From NCBI GenBank assembly GCA_037903355.1, contig JBAJFE010000005.1:2356001-2420000 (forward strand): 64,000 bases of DNA, read 5' to 3'. Positions 36,501 to 48,505 of this stretch are shown here, piece after piece. Every line of letters begins with the position of its first letter. The first letter of the stretch is position 1. Origin of the DNA: Trichuris trichiura. Lineage: Eukaryota > Nematoda > Enoplea > Trichinellida > Trichuridae. The position numbers were made by a program, and so were the translations under genes. Below the pieces are notes generated by a model. It had not been told where the DNA came from. It made no database searches and saw only the letters and a program-made list of their open reading frames with translations.

Positions 36501-39500
36501 TCGAACCAAAACAAGCAACTCTGCTTCAGATTTAAGCAGCAATAAAATACCAGTGACAAAACTCGGCACATTGGTTACCACTTGTCATAAATGGTAAAAA
36601 AAATTTCATTCGTACAAGCCAGCAGCATCCGCTAAGAAAGCAGCTTTTGCTACCCATCTTACGCTATTGCGTCACCGGTGCCACGCTACAGCAAACAGTA
36701 TCTATGTTAGCACTTTTACGATTCTGAATTCTTAAAATCGCACCGGGCCTATTCTGAGCTTGCTATTTTTTATATGACGCCCGTTGAGCACCCGCGATTT
36801 CATTTGATTTTATGCGTATAGATAAACAAGCGCAAGCTACTCGGTGAAGCCTACTTTCGACATTTTATACTATGTGGTAGACGCCATTGTTTAATTATTT
36901 GGCTAAGTGTAACTATGCTATGCTTCAGAGCAGTCGAGCTTCAGAGCTTGAAATTAGCGTCAAAACAAACAAAGAAACATACTCAACAAAAATTTATCTA
37001 AAAGTACTGTATATCTAGATACGCAGGTACACTTACCACAGTGAAAATCAGGTACAGTGCTTTTGCACCTAGGGGGTGGATGTGGTGCTGCTTGCTGCAG
37101 CTGCTGACTATGGGTAAAGATAGACCATCCGAAAGCTCCGGATTTTCTAAAAACGTTTTAACGGGACTTTTTATGTAAATAAAACAAAGTGAACTTATTG
37201 CGCGTCACTTAATGAAACCTAGCCTGACAAATCTGCCCAAAAACTTTAAACGCTCAATGTAAAGCTGATCAGACATTTTCTGCTTAACTTATTCTTGCAC
37301 GAAGTTGCGTGAAGTTAGGTTACCCTGCGATAAAAGACAGCATCAATAAAAGTTGCGTCAAAAAGTGTCCAAACACAATGCACGTCCCGTTCAAACGACT
37401 ACAACATCTCTCGTGTAGCGTCGCGCCGGAAAGCAGTCTTCACTGTTCAGAGCAGTTCCGCGCTCCTGTAAGCGCTCTGCAAATATTAACAGTTACTTTT
37501 ATTGAATTTTGAGTTCATCGGAAACAAGACACTTTCAAAGTCATAGTAAAAACAAAATTGAAATCTAATTCTTTATGCTGCCGCTGTCATACTGTAAATT
37601 TTAAACAATGCAAGTTCTTTTCTGGCAATAATGATGAGTGACGCATTCTGCCTGCGACGGTAGTAGGAAAATAAAAACAGTATAAAGCTAACATACTTAC
37701 GCTCTTACATACTCGCTACAAATGAACAAAGGATAAAATACAACAAGGAAGAATGAATCTACAAAGGAAAAGGCACAACAAAAAATGGTGTACTGTGCAG
37801 CAATTCCATTGCACTAAGCTTCACATGAACCGCAAATTATCAAAGGCATGCAACAACAAAGCAAAGGTTACACCAGAACGCTTAAGCAAATAGTTGGCTT
37901 AATGGAGATGCTGAGAACTTGACTTTCAGATGTACTGTAGGAAGTCAGTTGCAGAGACAAACTCTACATTTCTTTCAAAGTAATACTTTCGACAGACGAT
38001 TAAATATACCTTACGAACTGGTAGGACTCGTAACATGGACAGGTCACTTAAAGTTTTTTCAGTAATTGCATTTTTCAAAATGGCTAATCGACAAAACGAT
38101 CGATGATTATGAATCGATGAAACGGCAGTAACCTTCTTGAAGCAATGTCAATGCACGCAGATATGGTTTGTTGCCCTCGTAAAGCTTTCTGTTCGTCATC
38201 CCGCAAGCGCTTGTGAACAGCTCGAAGATTTAAGCCCTATAAAAAAGAAGTTTCAATCAAATGTACACGCCGATAATGAAGTGCGTACAATGAAATAAAA
38301 TTATTTTGTGCAAACTGCAGAAAGCCAAGGGCTTTGATTCGTCGAAATCATAATGAAAAGACTGAAATGCTCGTTTCAATTTAGCAGGTACATTTGGCAA
38401 CGTTAATAGAAGGCACAATGAATACTAATCATGATAGTTATTACAGCAGTTTATACAATTAGAAATGTTCGCTCAAGAATACTCGAAAAAACATTGTATT
38501 TTAAGCAGAGATTGCAGAGCAAATTTTTCTTGTAAAACGTTGACCAGTGCAGAGCGAGTGTGAATGTCACCTTTGCCTTGCCACAAAAGTGTAAGGTTGG
38601 AATTCAATCAGCAGTTGCTGAAACAAGGCAGCTCCAATGCAACCGAATCGAAATTACGTTAAAAGGAATGCAGGTTCAACCACAGACAAGTTAACTATAC
38701 CTTAATAATACCTACTGTATCTGAATGTCATTTTCAAAAGGTACAGTAGTATAGTTTCCCATCGCTTTTCAGACATTAGCTTTTCCGGTAATGTTCTACA
38801 GATGAGTACATACTTTCCTATTTCATCGTACGACAGGTTCGATGCTCAAGGGCAATCTCATTCGACGAAAATATCAGAAATGTTTTTATTGAACCCACTT
38901 TGCTCATAAAAGTGAATGGAAACTGTTTTCAATAGCAACTTCATTAAACATTACGTTTTGTCATAGTAAAAATGAAGAGCACCATTAATCCTCATTGTGT
39001 TTAATTCATCGTTTTTGCTTGATTGCCATTGATTTTGCAGTTATTTTTCCCTCTAAACGAACGCTGACTAAACAGACTTATTTAAACACTGTACGTCCGG
39101 GTCGGACACACCTATTCATAAATTCATTTCTCAACTCGTTATGCCACCTTCCGACAACCAATTTAGATCCATCGATTTTCTTGGACGATGATAGAAAATG
39201 ATCGCATTGTACACATTATGTAAGTACAATTTAAACGCTACTCTTCAAAACAAACGTTCTCTGTCCTTATTTATCCATAAAAAATCTGCAGCATACGCCT
39301 AAAACGTCTGGTTAAAAGGAATGGAACAAACCGACGTCGCATCAATTGTCGGTTGATCCATCGTCGAAGGCGCTATGCAGCGTTCTTAACCAACTGCACG
39401 CAGCTGCTGCAAAATTATGTAAATTCTATAAAATTTCTGTGAATATGGATTTACAACAATAACTAAAAAATAAGCAGCTTTAGAACCGCGCAGAAGTGTG

Positions 39501-40310
39501 ACCAAAAACGGTTGCCTAATGTTGCATCCATTTACGCTGTTGTACAGACAAAACTTGTATCGCTGATGAGACAAATAACCCTGAAAAATAAATCAGGAAA
39601 ATAAAAATAAAATTTCACTTTATTAACAACCGATCGTTGCCGGACAGGTAGGGACAATTGACTTAATCGAAACAGCTTAATTGGAAAAGCGTTAACAAGT
39701 TAGCAAGCATGTCAGCAAAAGATAAAGCAGTCAGTTCAACCAGACGTGAACAACTGAAGCGTAACATGCTGCTGAATTCAAAATAAAGAGCAAACATTAA
39801 ATAATACTCAGGTACATGAGAAGCTGAATCTCAATTTTAAAAGTACCGTAGCCCGCGTTCATTATCATAACCTTAAGATGGGTTACTCTTTGTAGAGCGT
39901 TTAGGCAGAGAAGCATGAATAACTTGAGCAATAACTGCAATGCCGTTCACTTCTTCTTCGCGAACATAATAGCGCACAATCAAACTGGACAAAATCAGAA
40001 AGTTTTCTAGACATCTCAAAGACCAACAGAAATGCTAACTAATTGGAATGGGAAAAATCAATGGCACATTGAAAGAGTGAAACGCTGGGAACTTTTTTCC
40101 CTGATCAACGCAAGCAAAACTTCGTTCTTACAAAAGCGTATGGCCGCCTTTAATACCATTAATAATAAATCGCTGCTAAATATTATAAAGAAAAATGACC
40201 ACACAGACATGAAGAACATTAGAGACATATGCTTTAGCAACCTAAAAATCCAGCTTTTTTCACTAATTGCCCGATTGACAAAAATGGCGCATTTGGACAG
40301 CGAAAAAATA
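30590..40310 (-). pseudogene. POLR1A: Decayed gene for RNA polymerase I largest subunit
   Basis: Minus-strand segments match RPA1 in the correct order. About 40310-40245 resembles the zinc-binding region (RCPNA, family RCPHC). About 39517-39428 has FLVTLLRGSKAAYFL. About 38236 has NLRAV. About 36505-36280 holds the active-site exon remnant and KDGKPICVLIQDHVLSE. About 35090-35015 has FLATNSFGATVCSL. At 34900-34782 a fragment reads FTTYLRLHGFALGVQDI. At 34709-34628 another reads CGKLAVRDMLNFPNAEKE. At 33765-33536 [13 protein letters not shown] and [15 protein letters not shown] are clear. About 33355-33180 is followed by an acidic linker at 32725-32580 and a weak C-terminal piece at 30690-30590. 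TTTTTTTCAG and TTTTAG acceptors remain, so the copy is not retroposed. In-frame TGA codons (34879-34877, 34634-34632), frame breaks and loss of the NADFDGD loop show it is non-functional. Individual weak exons are less certain than the whole. Confidence 0.8.
32789..32917. mobile_element. Short foldback element inside a pseudogene intron
   Basis: Arms of 32 bases at 32789-32820 (CCCGTTGGTTAATAACC … TTTATTCCC) and 32886-32917 match as reverse complements at about 27 of 32 positions. The 65-base loop contains a GACGGGTC … GGACCCG-type secondary pairing. Total length is 129 bases with no coding capacity, as expected for a small MITE. Confidence 0.7.
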
Positions 40311-41002
40311 AGCTACAATATACCGTAATTCCTTCTGCTGCACAGTTTTTAGCATTTTAAAGTTGGTGCAGTCTAATTGGACTTTTCGTGTTGCTTTTTG
40401 ACTAGAAATCATTAGAAAATATTTTTTACAAAGAAACGACGCGCTAGTCTAAAAATAACCGACATATTTTTCATTGCTAACCGTTCAATTGTGAATCGGT
40501 CAAAAAATTGCTTTCGCGTGACCGGACGACAATGGGGGCACATTTCTCTTTCGAAAACTAACCTTAGGCGGGACAACGGCTAACTGGGCTTAAATTACGG
40601 ATACGCACAACCGAAATTTAATGGGATGAAGAAAAGGCAAAATATTGCAGACAAATTACCCATTTTTGGTAAAACCGTTAATTAACAGAAAATATTTTCG
40701 ATACAAAAGCTTTCAATAAGCCGCGTTCTTCAAAGGATGAACGGTGAAAGTTTGATTGTAGTCATCTGAAGTGGAAACGAACTATGCGGTACAAAAATGT
40801 CTAAGCTTTTCAATACTGATAATGCTTACTGATTTGTCAAAACAATATTGTATGGTATAGAAGAACCGCTATTTCTTTTTTGCTCAGAAAAGAGGGCAAA
40901 CGACCTTTCTCAACGTAAACAGCGTATTATGAAGAAAAGGTGTAAACATTTGAAACATAATATCATAAAGTTCCAATGGTATGTAAAAGGCGGTGAAGAA
41001 AG

Positions 41003-41660
41003 ATGGTTGTCAGATTAAGTCAGTTGACATCGCATAAGTCATTCGCTCCGACAACTTCAAGCATTCATAAGCCTTATGGTTGCCCAGTCAAGCGCAGTAA
41101 ACTACGCTTAAACTATCTGTTGTCAGGCAAAGTCAGCGAGGACGTAGACATAGACATAGCTGACATAAAGGAGACAAGCAAAAAGTCAACCCTCTCCCAA
41201 ATCGCGAAAGATGGCTGCACAGAAAAAGCCAACTTATTCGAACTATACAGAACCGCAAAGGATCGCTTTGGCTTTCACTTAATTGTTAAACTTTGTGGCA
41301 TTGATTTCTTCCCGCTTTGATTTGAAATATGCGCATCGATCTGCTATTGGTTCTACGGAATTCCCATGGATAACGACGATTTCTGATTTTCCATCATCGA
41401 CGCGCCGATGTCCAACCGATCGAAACGTTCGATCTCGTTGCCATTTAGAGTAATCAACCCTTTTTGCTAATTTCTCGACGAGCCGTCAGTCGGTTGCTCG
41501 GTCAGCCGATGGCGACACAGGTTAGATATTCGCTTGCAAATCGATAAATGCCCAAACGAAGATATCACCCCAACCAGTCGAATACGAAGTTATGTTGAAA
41601 ACTTGACGAGTTCAATTTTCAAGAACAAACCTGGCAAAAAGGAGAAAACCAACTTAGGTA
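41003..41660 (+). other. Possible upstream exons of unknown gene
   Basis: An open frame at 41003-41320 (105 residues) and another at 41534-41660, which ends at a strong donor sequence ACTTAG|GTACGTAC, lie upstream of stonin on the same strand. Neither resembles a known protein. They might be 5' exons of stonin or of a small separate gene, or chance frames. The second has charged, exon-like composition (SRIRSYVENLTSSIFKNK). Confidence 0.25.
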
Positions 41661-41890
41661 CGTACTTTTTTCCTTTGGCAGCATGTCATTACCCGCTATC
41701 AATACATGCTATTCACGAAGGTTCCGTAAGCCCTTTAGCAAATCTATTAGCTGTTAAAGGAACTAACTGAAAGGCTTTGTTTACTCTGTCAACTTGGGAA
41801 ATGAGTTACCAGCGCGACTGCTTCTCCTTTGCCATCCCGTCACTTATGAGATATTGTAATCAATAATATTCCTCTTTGCTTACGTGAGAC

Positions 41891-41946
41891 TTGACACTGG
41901 CACAGAATATTGCAGCCTGAAAAAAACAACCTAATGCCAGTGTCAA
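41891..41946. repeat. 12-base perfect inverted repeat
   Basis: TTGACACTGGCA at 41891-41902 and its exact reverse complement TGCCAGTGTCAA at 41935-41946 surround a 32-base loop. The stem is short for a pre-miRNA. Confidence 0.6.
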
Positions 41947-42092
41947 CTGCTGCGCACCTATACATGCCCCTAGAAGTACGTAATAGGAAAGATTCTTGCT
42001 GCGCAACTTCAAAGGTACATTCTATTCGATTACTAACGCACTCTTCGCGAATGTTGTAATGGAATGTTGAAATTGCGTATATATCCACCTTT

Positions 42093-42125
42093 CAACATCC
42101 TTTCCGGTTTTCGGAAAGGATGTTG
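42093..42125. repeat. 14-base perfect hairpin
   Basis: CAACATCCTTTCCG and CGGAAAGGATGTTG flank the five-base loop GTTTT. The hairpin lies 730 bases upstream of the stonin start. Confidence 0.9.
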
Positions 42126-42857
42126 ACTTCCGCTTTTGCATATTGATACGAAAAGAAGTTTTGATTTAAAAATAGGCCCAAAAATTACCGTTACCGATTT
42201 CTGCAGTGTCCATATGACGTCATAGTTGGTGGGCAGCTTGCCTTCGTCCAATCGTATAGGTCGGAGTATAGCTCAGGTAGGAAAGAGCTATGTGCCATTA
42301 ACTATTACCGATAGATGCCGTCGGCTTAATTGGTTCGGCAAATCGATTTGACGCCTTTGGCTTATTATTCACTCGCCGTTTGAAAACGTTCTAAACTTCC
42401 CCTAAGTGTGTTCATCCGTAAAGAACCTTCAGCTATCAGTCTTACGCTGGTCAATGAAAAGTATGATCAACGCTTTGTCATGGACGTACCGCTAGAGCTA
42501 ACCTGACAAGAAAAAGGCATTTGAAAATTCCATATTATTAATAAGAGCCCATAACAACTCCACTTGTGTATTACACGCGGTGCTACGTTCAGCACAAGGT
42601 TACGATAATAACAGCCAAACAGTGGCTGGTCAGAGCATCTGACGTCTTAATTACGATTTCCGACATCCTAAAAACGCCATGGCCAGTTTGGTCAACCAAC
42701 CGCGAGCCGGTCAATAAAAGATGGAATCAAACGATTCTTAAGAGACGCCTCGTTTTAACCGCTATCTTTTCGATTTTCAAGGACACGAATGTTCCATTGC
42801 AACTTTGAAGTTCGCCAGTAGATTCGCCCGACCTGACGTTGCATTGATTCCGTTAAT

Positions 42858-45800
42858 ATGAAAAGTCAGGACGCCGAAGAAGGTTCTGTTAACGCGGATA
42901 CGAACTATCCATCGTCGGTAGAGCACACATCGTCCTCAGACTGGCTTGAATTTCAACGCATGAGCGACGAAGTGAAAGCTACTGTTTCCGGTACGCAAAA
43001 GAAGCTAAAAGAGTTGGAAGCATCTTCAGCGCTAAGGTTCATCCCTGAAAAACCGTACGAAACGGATCCCGCTGCTACGGCCTCCTATCTGGAAGCCATT
43101 GAAAGCGAAGATAATCAAGACAGAGCCAGTTGGAAACCGATCAAAGACCAACTGGACGAAGAGATTAAAAAACAGAGAGATCTTCTGAAACCTAAAAGAC
43201 CGCCTCCGCCTAAAGCTTCGGAATCGGCGTCAACAAACTTATTCGGTAAGCAATCTTTGTCTGGCGTCTTTTGAATAGCCAAAGGAAAGCTAGTTATTTT
43301 CGGCAACCGCTTTAGTGCAATGCTTTAAAATTCTTAAACCCTCGTTAATTATTTGATTCAACGATTATTATCTGAAAGCAATAGCTCCGTGAAAATAGCG
43401 TCCGATCTCGGATCGCAAAGTTTTCCTATACTGTAGATCATAAAATGCAAAAGTCTTTTCGCCAAACTTTTATCACTTGTAGCGATAGCAGTAATAATGC
43501 AGTTGCGCGCTGGCTCGACGTACTCGCCCGACTTGGAAAATGGCATTGTTTATTGTCTGCTAACTTGTAGCCGTATCGTAAATGCTCTTTAACTGTTCCT
43601 TCGCTGGAAAGCGTTTTCCTCATTGTTGAAAGACATAAACAATTTCGATTAAGCGATCGATAGTCGCCAGTTCGTAAGCGATGTTGCTCGCTTGTTATCG
43701 TCTGCTATCCGTTGAACTATTTGGAAAAGAGGGCCGTAAGATTTAACGTCAATCACAGCGTCCTAACAGATGAACAATGCAATAGCGATCAACCAGTGCC
43801 CGCATCACGACATTGACCCTTGGCTTTTCAAGCTCCCAACTTTATTGCCGATTCTAAGCCCTCCTTCTCCACAATCAGTTTAGAAAACTGATAACTAATA
43901 ATAACTTGATCAATTCTACAACGATGCTGACTCATCGTTTCGAAGCATTCGGAAGAGCATAGTTGAATTCAAAATCCTGAATGTGTCGAAAACCCATTTT
44001 AATGGATCGCCTTGTGGCACTGCCGCATTTACAGCTACTAAATAAGGGATGCATTTAGACTATAACGTGATTTTCGCAGGAGGCAGACCAGCTCGTTGTG
44101 GGCAATCAGATTTCTTTACCCTTTGCTGCTCTGAGGCCTTATCTGGACGCTGCTGTGCATAGCATGGACTTATGCTTAATTTAGTTCTAACGGACGGGAC
44201 AGAACGGTAACAGTAGTGAAATGTGCTTGGTCAGGCCAAGTTGGTCTGCTCCTTACAAGAGCACCCTTTGAGTCCTTTTATCAAGCATCTGTATATGCAG
44301 TCCTGCTTTTTGCAACACGTTTTGACCTATTCTGGATTTTAACCTTTCGAAATTCTGACTTTCAAGTTTTTGAGTGCAACCCCCTATGCTTAATGTTTTC
44401 AACTGCGAATCGACAACTGCGTGGTTGAATGAGCGCTTCTTTGACCAAGAGTCTCACTGAGGTAAAAAGCTCGCGTAATAAACTTATTTCAAAAATAACC
44501 AACAAATGCACTAACCGATAATAAACAAGGCCTTTTCACATGTCCTGATCGAACGTAAATACGACATTACTGCTAACGTTAAAAGCGATTTTAGTTTATT
44601 GCTAATCGCATGAACATAGTTTTACTTAGAACTGAGTAAAACGGAAATGATTCTTCAATAATTAAATTACGGCTGAACATTTGGCTGCCGCAAACGAAGA
44701 GGAATTTTCCCGCCGGTCCATTTGGACTAAGTTCGCTCATCGAAACGTTATTTTAACCTACGCGCAACAACACTAAATAAATAACCAATAAAGGCAAAAT
44801 AAAATTTTGAAGCCTCACCTTTCTTCAAGCTTCAATAGCGGCATCGACTTAGTATTGGGTTGGTTGAATTGCTCGTTGTTTACTCGTTGGTAGGAGGCTT
44901 ATTTTGATATTTGTAAGCTAAATAACTGCGGATTGCTAACAAACAAATTTTAATTAACAAAGATATTATTTCATCAATCCTTTGAAAGTATATATGAAAT
45001 CTATCCTTACTGTTCTCAGTTACAGTGGAAATTCACGCCCAAAAATAATCTTACGCTGACATATAGTAACACCTGCAAGTGCGAAGAAATGCTTTTTCAT
45101 TGCAGGAACACAGCGCGAGGGTAATCCTTACGCTAAGGCTTACCCATCCTGGGATGACGAGAATGCTGTTGAATTTTACAGTCAAATTCCAGATCACCCA
45201 CAATCACTTGCCCAATCCCATCTGCCCGAAAACCATAACAATGCATATTCAGCGTCTGTTCGCGGAATAGCCAATGCCCCACTTAAGCCGCCGACCGCAG
45301 CGGCGAACGAAGCAACAGGATGTTCAGTCAAAGAAGCAAAAGGCGACAAAAGTTCAAGCGAAGACGAAGATGGCACCCAAAGCGCAATGCACATGTTTTC
45401 CGTAAATGCACCAGCCGCCAAACGTCAACCATTTGAAGGATCGCCTATGGGCGACGGTGAAGACTCGTCTGGGAAGCCGCTCGCATCAGCGGAAGAAAAT
45501 ACGGATAACAAAACGGGATTTTACAAATGGACTTCATTCAACACATTCAGCCAGCTGCCATCTTCGGAATCTGGTTTCTTTAGTGGCAAGGAAGCCCAAA
45601 CAGCAGAAAATTCAGCGGATCCGTTCGCACCCGCAAAACCTGAAGATATTTTCAGTTCCGTGCTGACTATGCCAGCCGATCCTTTCGAAGTGGTTGATCC
45701 GGAGAAAATTGTCAACGCGGCCAAAGAGGATGCCCAAAGAAGGCTGGCCGAACATGAAGTGACCGACGATATAAACTTTTTTGCCAGTTGCCAACCGACA

Positions 45801-48225
45801 ACTGACCATCAACAGACGTTCGATCCAGCGAACGCAACATTCCAAGACAATTTCGTGCCTTCCATGCATGATCACTCGCCTTCTCCGCCACTTTTCGAAG
45901 AAGACGACAGCGAACCGTTGGAACCCTTTTATCCGCCCACCCCGGCTGAAGGATGGAATTTGCATATACGTTATCCCATTAAAAAGAAGCTCGTTGGCGA
46001 ACGATGCTGGAAACCGGTGCATGTACGGTTGGCCAATCGGAAGGTCGTCCAAATTGCTCACAGCAGTAACGACAAAAGTCCATTTCAAGAATTCGCCCTG
46101 CAGCCAACATATTGCTTAACCACCGTGGCGCTTCAGCAGTACGACTCGTTCGGCAAAATACACGCGACAAAGTTGCAACACGTCCTATACAAGGAGCGAG
46201 TTGGAATACGACCCGGTCAAATACCGCGTCTTGTCGAAGGTCAATTTACCAAATTGGGCATGCCGTTGGAGCATGCCGCGCAGACTGTGCAACTTGTCAA
46301 ATTTGGCAGTCTCGATGCCAAAGAACTAAACGCTTTCGTTGCAAGCATCGAAGATGCCCTATTCAAACTTGAGGCGAAACGAGAACAACCAGGTGCCTAC
46401 AAGCAAGATGAAATTCAAGTACATTGCTACGATGAGTACGTGGCTGACGTCAGCCGTACTGGTTTGGTGAAAAGCCATCGAGCGCGTGTGCGCATCTTTT
46501 GCTTAGCCTTCGTCACTGGAATGCCATGGGTAGAAATTGGATTGAACGACCGTCGCCGTCAGGGTTTAGAGGTTGTTCGACGTAAGGATATCATGCCTAT
46601 GTACACCGAAAGATGGATACGATTCGAAGAATGCGAATTCCACAGTACTGTTGACAAGGAGGCCTACGACAGGGATCAAGTCATCCGCCTTAAACCATTG
46701 GACGCATGCTTCGTCGAGGTGTTCCGATTTCGAGTTCGCCCTCCGAAACTTAGGGAATTGCCCTTAAGGATAAGCGCCACCATGAACATAATGGGATCCA
46801 AGGTAAGTAAGTTGAGCGCTCGCTTCCTTACAAGCTGCTGATGAATAATTGCAGATTGAAATTCGGATAGAATGTATGGTGGCCGGATTTTGCAGCCGCA
46901 AAGCAAGACAAGTACCATGTGAAGATATTCAAATTCGATTCCCTATACCCGAAGCATGGATATATCTATTCCGAGAAGAACGCTATTGGGGATACGGCTC
47001 GGTACACGCGAAACTGCGCCGCCCAGGCAAAGTAAAGGTATGTAAACACTACCGTACTCTCAAGTCTCCCAAAGGGATCGCTGAAAGTAACCAACACGCG
47101 GACAAAAGAGGGAAATTTCTTGTTTGCATATACCCATCCTTTCGCGATACCATTATGCAAGAGCACATTACTACGTCACAACGATTCAGAAACTTGTTTA
47201 AAGACACGAGCCAAAATGTTCTGTTTTCTAATGCTTTCTGAACTTCAACTTACAAAAAAGACTTTTTTCAGGATTAAAAAGTTAAGCTTGCCTATAATAA
47301 ACTGAGTAGGTTCATTTGCATAGGGAAATTTTTTAAATCGTTGAACAGTTGCCCTTAAGCTTGGCATATATAATGTAAAATTGGCTCTTACCTACATTTG
47401 TTCGGCAGAACATTCGTGATCGACTTATGGGCATGGTTCAACCGTTGGATTCCAGTTTAATGGAAGTGGCCATTGGAGACGCAAAATATGAGCACGTCTA
47501 CAGATCCCTTGTCTGGCGTATACCGCGACTTCCGGAAAAGAGCCATGGTATTAATGCTTGTATACTTCGCCACTGGTTCCGCCTGAAACGTTTGGGCAAT
47601 TTTAGAAGCTTATAAAACGCATTTATTCAAATGCCGTTTTGAATTAACTTCTTTTGACATGATGCCCGAAGCATTTATACCAACATGCGAAGTTGAATTC
47701 ACAATGCCAATAGCTACCGTTAGCAATACGGTCATTCGATCCGTTGCGGTTGATCAGCATGAAGACCCGGAGCACGTTGAAAAATGGGTTCGGTACTTGT
47801 CAAAATACAGCTATACGGTAGTGTACAGCGGTAAGGTTTGTCGAGAAAGATTTCCTTGGAATTTATAGGTAGAAATAGACTACGTGCAAACTTCCGAACT
47901 TCAAATAGACGCCATCACCGATCCGACCATTGTCAATCCCGAGGCAACTTTAGAGAAAGAAGTGGCTGTCCACAAACCCGACATTGACACCAACGTCGCC
48001 AAAGAGTTGCACGAAGGGTATAACACGTCGTCTTCTGCTAAGCAACATCTATTAACCATTTTCCCGTTCAGGTACAGAATCAACTTTTCGCCCGCCGAAC
48101 AAGGACGAAAAGATTCAATTACGACCGAAGAGAATCGCAGTTCTTCAAGCGATGATGACGAAAGCAAAAATGAAAAATCACATTTCCCGCTAGTTCAAAT
48201 CAACATGGCCGGATATGGTTACTAA
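42858..48225 (+). CDS. unc-41: Stonin / UNC-41 endocytic adaptor
   Basis: Stonins link synaptotagmin to AP-2 during synaptic vesicle endocytosis. Six exons join in frame with GT/AG introns: 42858-43245, 45106-46802, 46855-47037, 47409-47547, 47606-47817 and 47869-48225. The product is about 991 residues; human stonin-2 has about 900. The N-terminal half is disordered and acidic, with two DPF motifs (residues about 301 and 321) of the kind that bind the AP-2 alpha ear. A stonin homology domain begins near residue 413 (WNLHIRYPIKKK) and is followed by a mu-homology domain with EIQVHCYDEYVADV, HRARVRIFCLAFVTGMPWVEIGLND and WKEK-like RYLSKYSYTVEIDY near the C-terminus. The first intron is long (1.86 kb); others are 51-371 bases. 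The start is the first ATG of the first exon I can support, so further 5' exons are possible. AATAAAA at about 48341 is a likely poly(A) signal. Confidence 0.93.
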
Positions 48226-48505
48226 CCAGTCAACACCGGTCGCATTGCCTGTCTGCACACGGCCACATATTCAAATTTTCATGCTACTCTCAAGTAAGAG
48301 CAATAATCAAGAGCCAACTTTCTCTTGGCTTACTTCGCTAATAAAATTCTGTATTACGTATCCACTTGGGGCTGTCGCTATATAAAAAAATTTTCAAATT
48401 GTCATAGCTTTTTCCGGATTACAGTGAATAGATATCAGCCAACTGAATGCGGCTTCGGCATTTACAGTGAATCAAAGCGACGTTGCCAGTTTCGTTAGAT
48501 CAAGT

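Noticed and set aside
45612..46088. 158-residue antisense frame in stonin
   Set aside because: It is opposite the well-supported stonin coding exon and lacks motifs.
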